DNA from: Embleya scabrispora | GTDB lineage: Bacteria > Actinomycetota > Actinomycetes > Streptomycetales > Streptomycetaceae | Assembly: GCF_002024165.1 (NCBI RefSeq) | Contig: NZ_MWQN01000001.1 | Coordinates: 6,076,001-6,140,000, forward strand | Direction: 5' to 3' | DNA length: 64,000 nt | In this document: one piece after another, positions 38,648 to 47,523 of the stretch | Layout of the letters: each line of letters begins with the position of its first letter | Position numbering within the stretch: the stretch's first letter is position 1 | Program-made: the position numbers and the translations under genes | The notes under the pieces: generated by a model | Database searches by the model: none | What the model was told of the DNA's origin: nothing | Seen by the model: the letters and a program-made list of their open reading frames with translations, nothing else

Positions 38648-41600
38648 ATGAACACCTCCGCGAACAACGCCGCGGACCGGCCGGCGGACGGCGGGGACCG
38701 GGTCGCCCAGGCGCTCCGCACCCTCCTGGAGGAGCGCGACCGGCTGAGCCGGGAGAACGACGCGCTCAAGGCCGCCCGGGTCGAGCCGATCGCCGTGGTG
38801 GCGATGGCCTGCCGCTACCCCGGAGGGGTGTCCTCGCCGGAACAGCTGTGGGACATGGTCCGCGACGGGGTCGACGCGATCGACGAGTTCCCGACCGACC
38901 GGGGATGGCGGGACCTGTACGACGAGGACCCCGAAACGCTCGGCAGTTCCTACGTCCGGCACGGCGGATTCCTGGCCGACGCCGCCGACTTCGACCCGGA
39001 GTTCTTCGGGATCAGCCCGCGCGAGGCGCTGGCCATCGACCCGCAGCAGCGCCTGCTGCTGCAAACCTCGTGGGAGGTCCTGGAACGAGCCGGCATCGTG
39101 CCCGCCGACGTCCGCGGCAGCGATGTCGGCGTGTTCGCCGGGGTGGCCTCGTCCGAGTACGGAATGCGCTTCCTGGAGGGCAGCGCGGGCGAGTTGGAGG
39201 GCTACCTGCTGCACGGGAGCGCGCTGAGCGTGGCGTCGGGCCGGGTGGCGTACGAACTGGGGCTGACCGGGGCGGCGGTGTCGGTGGACACGGCGTGCTC
39301 GTCGTCGCTGGTGGCCCTGCACCTGGCGATCCAGTCGTTGCGCTCGGGGGAGTGCTCGCTGGCATTGGCGGGCGGGGTGTCGGTGATGGCCACGCCCGCG
39401 ATCTTCGTGGAGTTCTCCCGGCAGCGCGGTCTGTCGGCGGACGGTCGGTGCAAGTCCTTCGCGGACACGGCCGACGGGACCGGCTGGGCCGAGGGCGCGG
39501 GTGTCCTGCTCCTGGAGCGGTTGTCCGACGCCCGCCGCAACGGCCACCCGGTGCTCGCCGTCGTGCGCGGCTCCGCGGTGAACCAGGACGGGGCCAGCAA
39601 CGGGCTGACCGCGCCCAACGGCCGGGCCCAGGAGCGGGTGATCCGGCAGGCGCTGGCCAACGCCGGGGTCGAGGCCGCCGAGGTGGACGCGGTCGAGGCG
39701 CACGGCACGGGCACCGTGCTGGGGGATCCGATCGAGGCGGGCGCGCTGCTCGCGACGTACGGGCGGGACCGGGCCGAGGGCCGGCCGCTGCGGCTCGGAT
39801 CGATGAAGTCCAACATCGGACACGCGCAGGCCGCCGCCGGGGTGGCCGGGGTGATCAAGATGGTGATGGCGCTTCGGCACGGCTACCTGCCGAAGACGCT
39901 GCACGTGGACACCCCCTCCCGGCACGTCGACTGGTCCTCGGGCGCGATCGAACTGCTGGTGGAGGGGCGCGAATGGCCCCGATCGGGCGGTCCGCGGCGG
40001 GCCGCGGTGTCGTCGTTCGGCGTCAGCGGGACCAACGCGCACGTGATCCTGGAGGAGGTACCGGAGCCGGAGCACGACGGGCGCGTCCCGGACGCGGGCG
40101 TCGTCGGCGGGCTGGTGCCGTGGGTGTTGTCGGGCAAGAGCGCGGCGGCGGTGGAGCGACAGGCGGGCCGGCTGCACGAGTTCGTCGCCGGCGATCCGGA
40201 CGCGGACGTCGCCGACGTCGGCTGGTCGCTGGTGTCGAGCCGGTCGCGGTTCGACCACCGTGCGGTGGTCCTCGGCCACGACCGGGACGAACTGCTCGCC
40301 GCCCTGGCGGCGTTGCGCGACGGCACCGAGTCGGCCGAGGTGGTGCGCGGTGTCGCCGGGAACCTCGGCGGGGCCGTCTTCATGTTCCCGGGTCAGGGAT
40401 CCCAGTGGGTCGGCATGGGCCGGCAACTCCACGAGGCGTTCCCGGTGTTCGCGCGGACCCTCGACGCGTGCGGCGCGGCGCTGGCCGAGTGGACCGACTG
40501 GTCGCTGCTCGACGTGGTGCGCGGCGCGCCCGGGGCGCCGACGCTGGACCGGGTGGACGTGGTCCAGCCGACGCTGTTCTCGGTGATGGTGTCCATGGCC
40601 GCGCTGTGGCGATCCTGGGGCGTGGAACCGGCCGCGGTGGTCGGGCACAGCCAGGGCGAGATCGCCGCCGCGCACGTGTGCGGCGCGCTGTCGTTGCGCG
40701 ACGCGGCCAAGGTGGTGGCGCTGCGCAGCAAGGCCCTGGTGGACCTGATCGGCCACGGCGGGATGGCCTCGGTCGCGGAATCCGCGGATGTCGTCGCCGA
40801 CCGGCTGACTCCGTGGAAGGACCGGGTGAGCATCGCCGTCGTCAACGGGCCCCGCTCGGTGGTGGTTTCCGGGGAACCCGACGCGCTCGACGAATTCGTC
40901 GAGAAGATGAAGGCGGAAGGCGCCCAGGCGCGCAGAATATCGGTCGACTACGCCTCGCATTCCCCCCAGGTGAGCCGGGTTCGCGAGCAGGTGATCGCAC
41001 CCCTGGCCGACCTGGAACCGAAAACCTCGACACTGCCCTTCTACTCGACCCTGCACGGCGAGCCGATCGACACCGCGACCTTGAACGCCGAATACTGGTA
41101 CACCAATCTCCGGGAGAAAGTCAGCTTCGAATCCTCGATCCGGCGATCGGTCGACGACGGATTCCGGACCTTCATCGAGATGAGCCCGCACCCCGTATTG
41201 ACCGTCCCCGTACAGGAGATCGTCGAGGACGTGGACGACGCCGTGGTCCTGTCCTCGTCCCGCCGGGATCGTGGCGAGGCGGAGGCCGTGCTCGGCTCGC
41301 TGGCCCACCTCCACACCCGGGGCGGCACGGTGGACTGGGACGCCCTGTTCGGCGCACGCCGCCGGGTCGACCTGCCCACGTACGCCTTCCAGCGGCAGCG
41401 CTACTGGCTGAACTCCGCGCACGCCGCGCCGACGGCGCAACCGAGCGCGATCGAGACCCCCTCGGACGAGGAGCAGGCCGTCCCGCTCGCGGACGTGCTG
41501 TCGACCCTGTCCGCCGACGACGCTGCGGCATTCGTCCTGGACCACGTCCTGACCAGGGTCGCCGTCGTGCTCGGGCACGCCTCGGGCGCGACGATCGACC

Positions 41601-41773
41601 CCGACCGGGAGTTCAAAGAGCTCGGCTTCGACTCGCTGCTCTCGGTGGAACTGAGCAAGCGCCTCGCCGCGACGACCGGCCTCAAACTCAGGGCCAACCT
41701 GGCGCTGCGGCATCCGTCGCCGCGACTGGTGGCCGCGCACATCCTGTCGTCGATGGGCGGGCGCGCGGCGTAG
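38648..41773 (+). CDS. Type I PKS extension module 3: KS-AT(methylmalonyl)-ACP
   Basis: 1041 residues; ATG starts 2 bp after the previous stop. An N-terminal coiled coil ([19 protein letters not shown]) should dock with the upstream PKS. KS with DTACSSSL (about 217) and both His motifs; AT with GHSQGE (about 664) and DYASHS (about 768), so methylmalonyl; [12 protein letters not shown] (about 994). There is no reductive domain, so the beta-ketone is kept, and no TE or obvious C-terminal docking domain, so the chain should pass straight to the C domain of the NRPS at 42030. Expected end product: alpha-methyl-beta-keto acyl thioester. Confidence 0.95.
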   Translation: MNTSANNAADRPADGGDRVAQALRTLLEERDRLSRENDALKAARVEPIAVVAMACRYPGGVSSPEQLWDMVRDGVDAIDEFPTDRGWRDLYDEDPETLGSSYVRHGGFLADAADFDPEFFGISPREALAIDPQQRLLLQTSWEVLERAGIVPADVRGSDVGVFAGVASSEYGMRFLEGSAGELEGYLLHGSALSVASGRVAYELGLTGAAVSVDTACSSSLVALHLAIQSLRSGECSLALAGGVSVMATPAIFVEFSRQRGLSADGRCKSFADTADGTGWAEGAGVLLLERLSDARRNGHPVLAVVRGSAVNQDGASNGLTAPNGRAQERVIRQALANAGVEAAEVDAVEAHGTGTVLGDPIEAGALLATYGRDRAEGRPLRLGSMKSNIGHAQAAAGVAGVIKMVMALRHGYLPKTLHVDTPSRHVDWSSGAIELLVEGREWPRSGGPRRAAVSSFGVSGTNAHVILEEVPEPEHDGRVPDAGVVGGLVPWVLSGKSAAAVERQAGRLHEFVAGDPDADVADVGWSLVSSRSRFDHRAVVLGHDRDELLAALAALRDGTESAEVVRGVAGNLGGAVFMFPGQGSQWVGMGRQLHEAFPVFARTLDACGAALAEWTDWSLLDVVRGAPGAPTLDRVDVVQPTLFSVMVSMAALWRSWGVEPAAVVGHSQGEIAAAHVCGALSLRDAAKVVALRSKALVDLIGHGGMASVAESADVVADRLTPWKDRVSIAVVNGPRSVVVSGEPDALDEFVEKMKAEGAQARRISVDYASHSPQVSRVREQVIAPLADLEPKTSTLPFYSTLHGEPIDTATLNAEYWYTNLREKVSFESSIRRSVDDGFRTFIEMSPHPVLTVPVQEIVEDVDDAVVLSSSRRDRGEAEAVLGSLAHLHTRGGTVDWDALFGARRRVDLPTYAFQRQRYWLNSAHAAPTAQPSAIETPSDEEQAVPLADVLSTLSADDAAAFVLDHVLTRVAVVLGHASGATIDPDREFKELGFDSLLSVELSKRLAATTGLKLRANLALRHPSPRLVAAHILSSMGGRAA

Positions 41774-41876
41774 CGTCGCCCTCGTGACGGGGTACGCGCG
41801 GGGTGGCGACGCCACGCCGGGAAGCGGGCGCGGGTCCGGCGTATCCTCGCCGTTTCGTGCGGGATTTCACCCGCCG

Positions 41877-41902
41877 GCGGTGTCCCGCCGGCGGGACACC
41901 GC
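41877..41902. promoter_or_regulatory. Perfect 26-bp palindrome between PKS and NRPS genes
   Basis: GCGGTGTCCCGCC joined directly to its exact reverse complement GGCGGGACACCGC, about 104 bp after the last PKS stop and about 127 bp before the NRPS start. It could be an intrinsic terminator or attenuator for the PKS operon or an operator for the NRPS gene; no U-tract follows. It is the only strong structure in this 256-bp gap. Confidence 0.5.
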
Positions 41903-42029
41903 GGATTCCACGCGGCACCGCCCGCTCCGGCACCCGTTGTCTTGACCGGCCGATCACACTTCCGTGAAGGTGGAGGTGATCTGCGAATTTCTTCAGGTTC
42001 CTGGCCTGTTTGCCGAGGGGATGATCCCT

Positions 42030-45000
42030 GTGCGTTCGTTCGGTGCGTCGTCGGCGCATAAAGGATTGTGGCTGGCCCAGAAAATGTCCCCGGACATGCT
42101 CAACCATGCGCTGAGCATGTGGGACGTGGACGGTGAAATCGACACGGCGGTCATGGAATCCGCATTCCGGCACGTGCTGGCGGAAGCGGAAGTGCTGCGG
42201 ATCGATTTCGTCGACGACGGCGAGGGCAATCTGCTGCTGGTGCCCCGGGAATCGACCGACTGGCAGCCGTTCTTCCTGGACGTCGGCGCCGAGCCGGATC
42301 CCGAGCAGGCCGCGCGCGAGGCGCTGGCCGACATGCTCAAGCAGCCGTTCGACCTGGAGCGCGACCTGCTGCTCCGGCTCGGCGTGGTCAGGCTCGGGCC
42401 GGCCCGCTCCCTCGTGGTGATCGCCTACCACCACCTCGTCTCGGACGGGTACGGCGCGGGCGGCCTGCTGTCGCGGCGCCTCGCCGAGGTGTACACCGCG
42501 CTGGCCCGGGGCACGGCGGTGCCGGAGCCCGAACACCCGTGGGACATCGAGTCGTTCGCCGCCGGTGCCGCGCGATACCAGGCGTCCCCGAAGTTCGCCG
42601 AGGACACCGAGTTCTGGCGCGACTACCTCGCGGACGCGCCCGCGCCCGCGCAGGTGCCGCGGGTACCCCTGTCCGACGCGGCGCGCTCGGCGCTGGTCGA
42701 GCCGATGAGTCGGGTGGACCGGTGGGCGCAGTTGGCCGACTCCATCGGCATGGTCAGTCGTACCCTGACCGTGCCGCGCGCCGAGGCGGACGGGTGGATC
42801 GAGGCCGCCGAGTCGATGGGCGTGTGGATGTCGTCGCTGTTGACCGCGGCCTCGGCGGTGTACTTCCGACACCGGTGCGATCGGCAGGAGTTCCTGCTCT
42901 CGTTGGCCGTGGCCAACCGGGCCGGCGAAGCGAGCCGCACGCCCGGCCTGGCGGTGAACGTGGTGCCGATGCGGGTGAAGGTGCCGCTGGGCGCGACCTT
43001 CGCCGACATCGCCGACTCGGTCGTGGACGAGACCTACGAGATCTTCGGGCAAACCGCCTGCCACTACTCGGAGATCCAGCGCGCGAGCGGCACCGTCCTG
43101 AGCGGACGCGGCAGTTTCGGCGCGGTGCTGAACATCGTCGAGTTCGCGGAGCAACTGCACTTCGCCGACCACGCCGCGCGCTACCTCGGCGGAACGAACG
43201 GGGTCTTCGACGAACTGTCCGTCGGCGTCTACACCGACGGCAGCGCCGACAGCGACCTGTTCGTGCGCCTCGACGCCCCCGCCGGCCTGTACACGGGCGC
43301 CGAACTGCGTTTCATCGGCGCCGAGTTGATCGAACACATCCACGCGGTGACGGCCGATCCGCAGCTGCGCGTCGGCGCGCTGGACGTGCTCGCCGGCGAC
43401 GCACGCGACCGGGTGCCGACCGCGCCCTCCGACACGACCGTGCCCCTGCCGGAACAGACGGTTCCGGAACTGTTCGCCCGCCGGGTGGCGCAGGCCCCCG
43501 ACGACATCGCCGTACAGTTCGGCGAATCGGCGCTCACATACCGCGAGTTGCACGCACGATCCGGCCGCCTGGCCGAGACGCTGCGCGGGCGCGGCGTCGG
43601 TCCGGAAACGGTCGTGGCGGTGGCGCTGCCCCGGTCGGTGGATCTGGCCGTCGCGCTGCTCGGGGTGGTGCGGGCGGGCGGAGCCTACCTCCCGATCGAC
43701 CCCACGTCCCGGGCGGAGCGCGTCGTGCCGGTGGTGCGCGACTCCTCGGTGCGGGTGCTGCTCACCGACGCGGCGACCGCCGAAGGGGCCGCCGTCGCCC
43801 GGGACGTCGCGGTGATCCTGTTCGACGACGTGCGGCCGGAGACCGCCGCCGACACCGGCGACACCGGCGACGCCGCGCCGGAGGCCGCCGCCCCGTCGCA
43901 CCCGGACAACCTGTTGGCCGTGATGTACGGCTCCGGACCGACCGGCAAGGCCGCCGGCGTCGCCGTGACGCACCGGAACATGGCCCGCCTGGCCCTGGAC
44001 CGCCGGTGGCACGAGGGCGGCCGAGGCACCGTGTTGTGGCACTCGCCGATCACCGCCGACGCGCTCGCCCTGGAACTGTGGGTGCCGCTGCTGAACGGCG
44101 GCCGGGTGCTGGTGGCCGGGCCGGGGGAGTCGGCGGTGGACGCGCTCGCCGCGTCGACGCCGATCACGGCGGCGTGGTTGTCCGCCGGCCTCTTCTCGGC
44201 GATCGCGGCGCAACGCCCCGAGCGTCTGGCCGGATTGCGCGAGGTGTGGACCGGCGGCGACCGGGTGTCCTCGGCGGCGTTGCGCCGGGTGCGCGAGGCC
44301 TGCCCCGACCTGACGATCGTGCACGGCCACGGCCCGACGGAGACGACCGTGCTCGCCGCGTGCGACCACCCGGTCGAGGGCGAGGCGGCGCACCACGCGG
44401 GCTCGCTCGGCCGCCCGATGGACCACACCGCCCTGTACGTCCTGGGCCCGGGCCTGGCGCCGGTTCCCGTCGGGGTGACCGGTGAACTGTACGTGGCCGG
44501 CGCCGGTGTGACGCGCGGCCGTCCCGGACGCCCCGGGCAGACCGCGGAGCGCTACGTGCCCTGCCCGTTCGGCCCGGCCGGGGGTCGCATGTACCGGACC
44601 GGGGATCTGGTGCGGTGGGGAACCGACGGCGGGTTGGAGTACGTCGGCGCGGCCGATGCCCGGTTCGACGTGCGCGGTGTCCGGGTCGAGCCGGCCGAGG
44701 CCGAGGAGGTGTTGTCCGAACACCCCGGTGTGGCACAGGCGGTGGTGGTCGGGCGGGCGGACGAGTCGGGGCAGCCGCGTCTGGTGGCCTACGTGGTTCC
44801 GGTCGGCGGCGCGGGAGAGGGCGCGGCGAACTCCTCCGGGCTCGCGGGCTCCTCGGGTTCCCCGGTTTCCTCGGTTTCCTCGGATTCCGGCTCCCCGGCC
44901 CCGTCGGGCGAGGAGTTGCGCCGGTTCGCCGCCGAGCGGTTGGCCGAGTCCGTCGTGCCGACGGCCTTCGTGCTCCTCGAACGCCTGCCCGTGACCGCGG

Positions 45001-45341
45001 GCGGTCGGGTGGATCGGGCCGCCCTGCCCAAGCCCGAGTTCGACGGCGGGTCCTACCGGGCTCCGCGCAACCGGACCGAGCGGGTCCTGGCCGCGCTGTT
45101 CGCCGACGTGCTCGAACTGGACCGGGTGGGTATCGACCAGGACTTCTTCGACCTCGGCGGGAACTCGCTGCGGGCGATCCGGCTGGTCGGCCTGATCCGG
45201 GCGGAGTTGAACCTCGAGGTGTCCATCCGAACCCTGTTCGCGGCGCGCACCATCATCGGCCTGTCGGACATGTGGGGAGACCTCTCCCGGTCGAGCCGGC
45301 CGGCTCTGCGCAGGCGGACGAAGGACGGCAAGGCCCTCTGA
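42030..45341 (+). CDS. NRPS single module C-A-PCP with degenerate adenylation domain
   Basis: 1103 residues from GTG 42030, chosen for GAGGGG 9 bases upstream and because the C1 motif (SSAHKGLWLAQ) follows at once; GTG 41964 and ATG 42021 are in-frame alternatives without good spacing. The C domain has HHLVSDG (about 134). The A domain keeps the overall fold and HGHGPTETT, but A3 reads YGSGPTGKAAG (about 634) in place of [11 protein letters not shown], and A10 reads AGGRVDR with Arg for the catalytic Lys (about 990). A Ser/Gly-rich insert lies between A8 and A10. The PCP is intact (LGGNSLRAI, about 1045). It sits directly after the last PKS, so its C domain should acylate an amino acid with the polyketide; that amino acid is probably supplied in trans. 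Tail: RPALRRRTKDG. Confidence 0.93.
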   Translation: MRSFGASSAHKGLWLAQKMSPDMLNHALSMWDVDGEIDTAVMESAFRHVLAEAEVLRIDFVDDGEGNLLLVPRESTDWQPFFLDVGAEPDPEQAAREALADMLKQPFDLERDLLLRLGVVRLGPARSLVVIAYHHLVSDGYGAGGLLSRRLAEVYTALARGTAVPEPEHPWDIESFAAGAARYQASPKFAEDTEFWRDYLADAPAPAQVPRVPLSDAARSALVEPMSRVDRWAQLADSIGMVSRTLTVPRAEADGWIEAAESMGVWMSSLLTAASAVYFRHRCDRQEFLLSLAVANRAGEASRTPGLAVNVVPMRVKVPLGATFADIADSVVDETYEIFGQTACHYSEIQRASGTVLSGRGSFGAVLNIVEFAEQLHFADHAARYLGGTNGVFDELSVGVYTDGSADSDLFVRLDAPAGLYTGAELRFIGAELIEHIHAVTADPQLRVGALDVLAGDARDRVPTAPSDTTVPLPEQTVPELFARRVAQAPDDIAVQFGESALTYRELHARSGRLAETLRGRGVGPETVVAVALPRSVDLAVALLGVVRAGGAYLPIDPTSRAERVVPVVRDSSVRVLLTDAATAEGAAVARDVAVILFDDVRPETAADTGDTGDAAPEAAAPSHPDNLLAVMYGSGPTGKAAGVAVTHRNMARLALDRRWHEGGRGTVLWHSPITADALALELWVPLLNGGRVLVAGPGESAVDALAASTPITAAWLSAGLFSAIAAQRPERLAGLREVWTGGDRVSSAALRRVREACPDLTIVHGHGPTETTVLAACDHPVEGEAAHHAGSLGRPMDHTALYVLGPGLAPVPVGVTGELYVAGAGVTRGRPGRPGQTAERYVPCPFGPAGGRMYRTGDLVRWGTDGGLEYVGAADARFDVRGVRVEPAEAEEVLSEHPGVAQAVVVGRADESGQPRLVAYVVPVGGAGEGAANSSGLAGSSGSPVSSVSSDSGSPAPSGEELRRFAAERLAESVVPTAFVLLERLPVTAGGRVDRAALPKPEFDGGSYRAPRNRTERVLAALFADVLELDRVGIDQDFFDLGGNSLRAIRLVGLIRAELNLEVSIRTLFAARTIIGLSDMWGDLSRSSRPALRRRTKDGKAL

Positions 45342-45355
45342 GAGGAATCCCGAGA

Positions 45356-46126
45356 ATGACGAGTCCGGTGGAAGAGCGGTGGCTCCGCCGCTTTCGTGAC
45401 GACGACGCGTGCGCGACCAAGCTCGTCTGCTTCCCGCACGCCGGCGGCTGGTCCAACGCGTACCGCACCTGGGCACGGGGACTGCCTTCGGACGTCGGGC
45501 TGTTCGCCATCCGGTACCCGGGCCGGGAGGATCGGATCGGCGATCCGTTTCCGTCCGGGTTGGAGGCCCTCGCCGACGACATCGTCGACGCCCTCGTCGG
45601 GTTGACCCGGTATCGGCTGGTGTTGTTCGGGCACAGCATGGGGGCCTCGGTGGCACACGAGGTGGCCCTGCGGCTGCACAAGCGCGGGTGCCCGCCGGCC
45701 GCGTTGTGCGTGTCGGGCAGGCGCCCGTCGCATGCGCTGGAAGGTTTGCGGCGACACTTCGGCACGGACGAGGAGATCATCGCGGACGTCGTGCGCTTCG
45801 ACGAGAGCCGCGCCCCGGTGTTCGCGGATCCCGACCTGCGGGAGATCCTGCTCCCCGCCGTCCGCGCGGACTACCGGATGGTGGACGACTATCCCGCCGG
45901 CGATCGGCCTCCGCTCGACTGTCCGGTATACGGCTACACCGGCGACCACGATTCCGAGGTGAGCCCGGAACTGATGCGCCGCTGGGCGGATACGACGAAT
46001 GCCGGTTTCCGGATCCGGGTCTTCCCGGGTGGGCACTTCTACCTCCGCGCCGAGGAGGACACACTGCTGGCGGATCTGCGGGATGTATTGGATCGGGTCA
46101 AGCGTGGCGTGGAGGCCGCCTCGTGA
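45356..46126 (+). CDS. Type II thioesterase
   Basis: 256 residues: CFPHAGGWSNAYRTW opening, YPGREDRI, GHSMGASVAHE nucleophile elbow with serine, acid in TGDHDSEV and histidine in PGGHFYL. This is a complete editing thioesterase. ATG 45356 lies 14 bases after the NRPS stop with AGAGGAATCC upstream, so it is in the same transcript. I take its end as the right border of the biosynthetic cluster, since the genes that follow are general chromosomal families. Confidence 0.92.
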   Translation: MTSPVEERWLRRFRDDDACATKLVCFPHAGGWSNAYRTWARGLPSDVGLFAIRYPGREDRIGDPFPSGLEALADDIVDALVGLTRYRLVLFGHSMGASVAHEVALRLHKRGCPPAALCVSGRRPSHALEGLRRHFGTDEEIIADVVRFDESRAPVFADPDLREILLPAVRADYRMVDDYPAGDRPPLDCPVYGYTGDHDSEVSPELMRRWADTTNAGFRIRVFPGGHFYLRAEEDTLLADLRDVLDRVKRGVEAAS

Positions 46127-46314
46127 CCCGACGGGCCCGGTCCGGGTACGTCGACCGGCGCGGCGAGGTGTCGATCCGGATACCGTGACTCGCGCGAGGT
46201 GTTCGGCTCGCGGTGCCGTACGGGTGTTGCCCAGGCCCGGTGACCTGCCCGGATACTCGTCCGGGCCGAGCCGGCGTACCGTCGATGGCGCCATCCGGGT
46301 CATGGCGACTTGTG

Positions 46315-46346
46315 ATGGCGCAACATGTGCGCCATGATGACGTCAT
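46315..46346. promoter_or_regulatory. Palindromic operator-like sites before the decayed HicB-like copy
   Basis: ATGGCGCA-acatg-TGCGCCAT (46315-46335) is a perfect 8-bp inverted repeat, followed by the 10-bp palindrome ATGACGTCAT (46337-46346) that overlaps the start codon of the remnant ORF. A similar but less perfect site with the same 5-base spacer lies in front of the intact HicB-like gene at 48049-48065. Confidence 0.5.
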
Positions 46347-46602
46347 GGATATGGGTCCGTTCGTGGACGGGTTCGGGCACGAGTTCGCCGCGCTCGCTCG
46401 GACCGACAGTGGGGACGCGGTCGTGCCGAAGGCGCGACCGCCGGAGCCCGGAATCCGCCGCATGTCGTTCGACGCGCCGGGCGCAGCCGCGGACGAGATC
46501 GATCACGACCCGGCCCCGGGCGTGGTCGAGTCTTCGGCCCCGCGAGGGCGAGCCGTACTTCGCCGTGCTGCCACGCGTGCCGAAGGGTCCGCCCGGAAAT
46601 GA
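46345..46602 (+). pseudogene. Decayed remnant of a HicB-like gene
   Basis: An 85-residue open frame ending 15 bp before the DUF4097 gene. Its start (MDMGPFVDGF..HEFAAL) and middle (AAADEIDHDPAPGVVESSAPRG) align with MELREYVEAL..ELVAA and AAADEITRDLAPGSVDLRLRG of the intact HicB-like gene encoded on the other strand at 47524-48036. The regions between and after are not recognisable and the arginine-rich end looks frameshifted. The upstream sequence also matches (GGCGCA, then CCATGATG, then the start). I read it as a degenerate duplicate; a short functional protein is possible but less likely. Confidence 0.55.
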
Positions 46603-46617
46603 CGAGGAAGGAAAACC

Positions 46618-47466
46618 ATGCCTGTTTTCGAGACCCCGAAGCCGATCTCCGTCGAGTTCGAACTCGGTGTCGGTGACGTGGAGATCACCGCCGAGGACCG
46701 CACCGACACCGTTGTCGAGGTACGGCCGACCGACGAGAAGGACCCCTCGGACGTCAAGGCGGCCGACCAGATCCGGGTCGAATACGCCAACGGCGTGCTG
46801 CTGATCAAGGGGCCCAAGCGCGGGGTGCCCGTGGTGGTGGACTTCTCCCGGAAGTCCCGCTCGGTGGACGTGTCGATCGTGCTGCCCACGGGCTCGCGCG
46901 TGCGCGGCGAGGCGGCGATGGCGGACCTGCGCGGCTCCGGACGCCTCGGGGAGTGCACGTACAAGACGTCCACCGCGAACATTCGCCTGGAGCACGTCGG
47001 CCGGTTGAACCTGCGCACGGCGGGTCACATCGGCGTGGGCCGGGTCGACGGGGACGCGGAAGTCGCCACCGCCACCGGGCGGATCCGGCTGACGGAGGTC
47101 GACGGCGCGATCGACGCCAAGAACTCCAACGGCGACATCGAGATCGGCCGGGTCACCGGCGACGTGCACGCGCGCACCTCCAACGGCGACATCACCGTCG
47201 GCCACGCCTCCGGGAACACGACCGAGGCCAAGACCGCCAACGGCAACATCCGGGTCGCGGAGGTGACCCGCGGCTCGCTCGTGCTCAAGACCGGGTCCGG
47301 CGACCTGGAGGTCGGCATCGGTGGGGACAGCCCGGCGAAGCTGGATCTGAACACCGGATACGGGCGCGTGAACAACACGCTGGAGGAGATCGCCAAGTCG
47401 CTCGGGGAGGCGATCGAGGTGCGGGCGCACACCTCCTACGGGGACATCACGATCCACCGGGCCTGA
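46618..47466 (+). CDS. DUF4097 family beta-strand repeat protein
   Basis: 282 residues; ATG follows GAGGAAGGAAAACC. The C-terminal two thirds consist of short beta-strand repeats typical of DUF4097 (IRLTEVDGAI, GDIEIGRVTGDV, GDITVGHASGN, GNIRVAEVTRG). No signal peptide or membrane segment is seen. Function is unknown; the fold is a solenoid-like adhesin/sensor type. In streptomycetes a HicB-like gene commonly sits next to a DUF4097 gene (my recollection), which fits both the remnant just upstream and the intact copy facing it. Confidence 0.88.
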   Translation: MPVFETPKPISVEFELGVGDVEITAEDRTDTVVEVRPTDEKDPSDVKAADQIRVEYANGVLLIKGPKRGVPVVVDFSRKSRSVDVSIVLPTGSRVRGEAAMADLRGSGRLGECTYKTSTANIRLEHVGRLNLRTAGHIGVGRVDGDAEVATATGRIRLTEVDGAIDAKNSNGDIEIGRVTGDVHARTSNGDITVGHASGNTTEAKTANGNIRVAEVTRGSLVLKTGSGDLEVGIGGDSPAKLDLNTGYGRVNNTLEEIAKSLGEAIEVRAHTSYGDITIHRA

Positions 47467-47472
47467 CGGGCG

Positions 47473-47494
47473 GGCCGCCGCGCGGAGGGCGGCC
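47473..47494. terminator. Hairpin between convergent genes
   Basis: GGCCGCC (47473-47479) pairs exactly with GGCGGCC (47488-47494) around an 8-base loop. It lies between the stops of the DUF4097 gene and the minus-strand HicB-like gene and could serve both. Confidence 0.5.
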
Positions 47495-47523
47495 GGGCAG
47501 AGGGGCCGTCGCGCCGGGAGCGG

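Noticed and set aside
41964-42029. Earlier starts (GTG 41964, ATG 42021) for the NRPS after the PKS genes
   Set aside because: No ribosome site at useful spacing for either. GTG 42030 has GAGGGG 9 bases upstream and lies right before the C1 motif.
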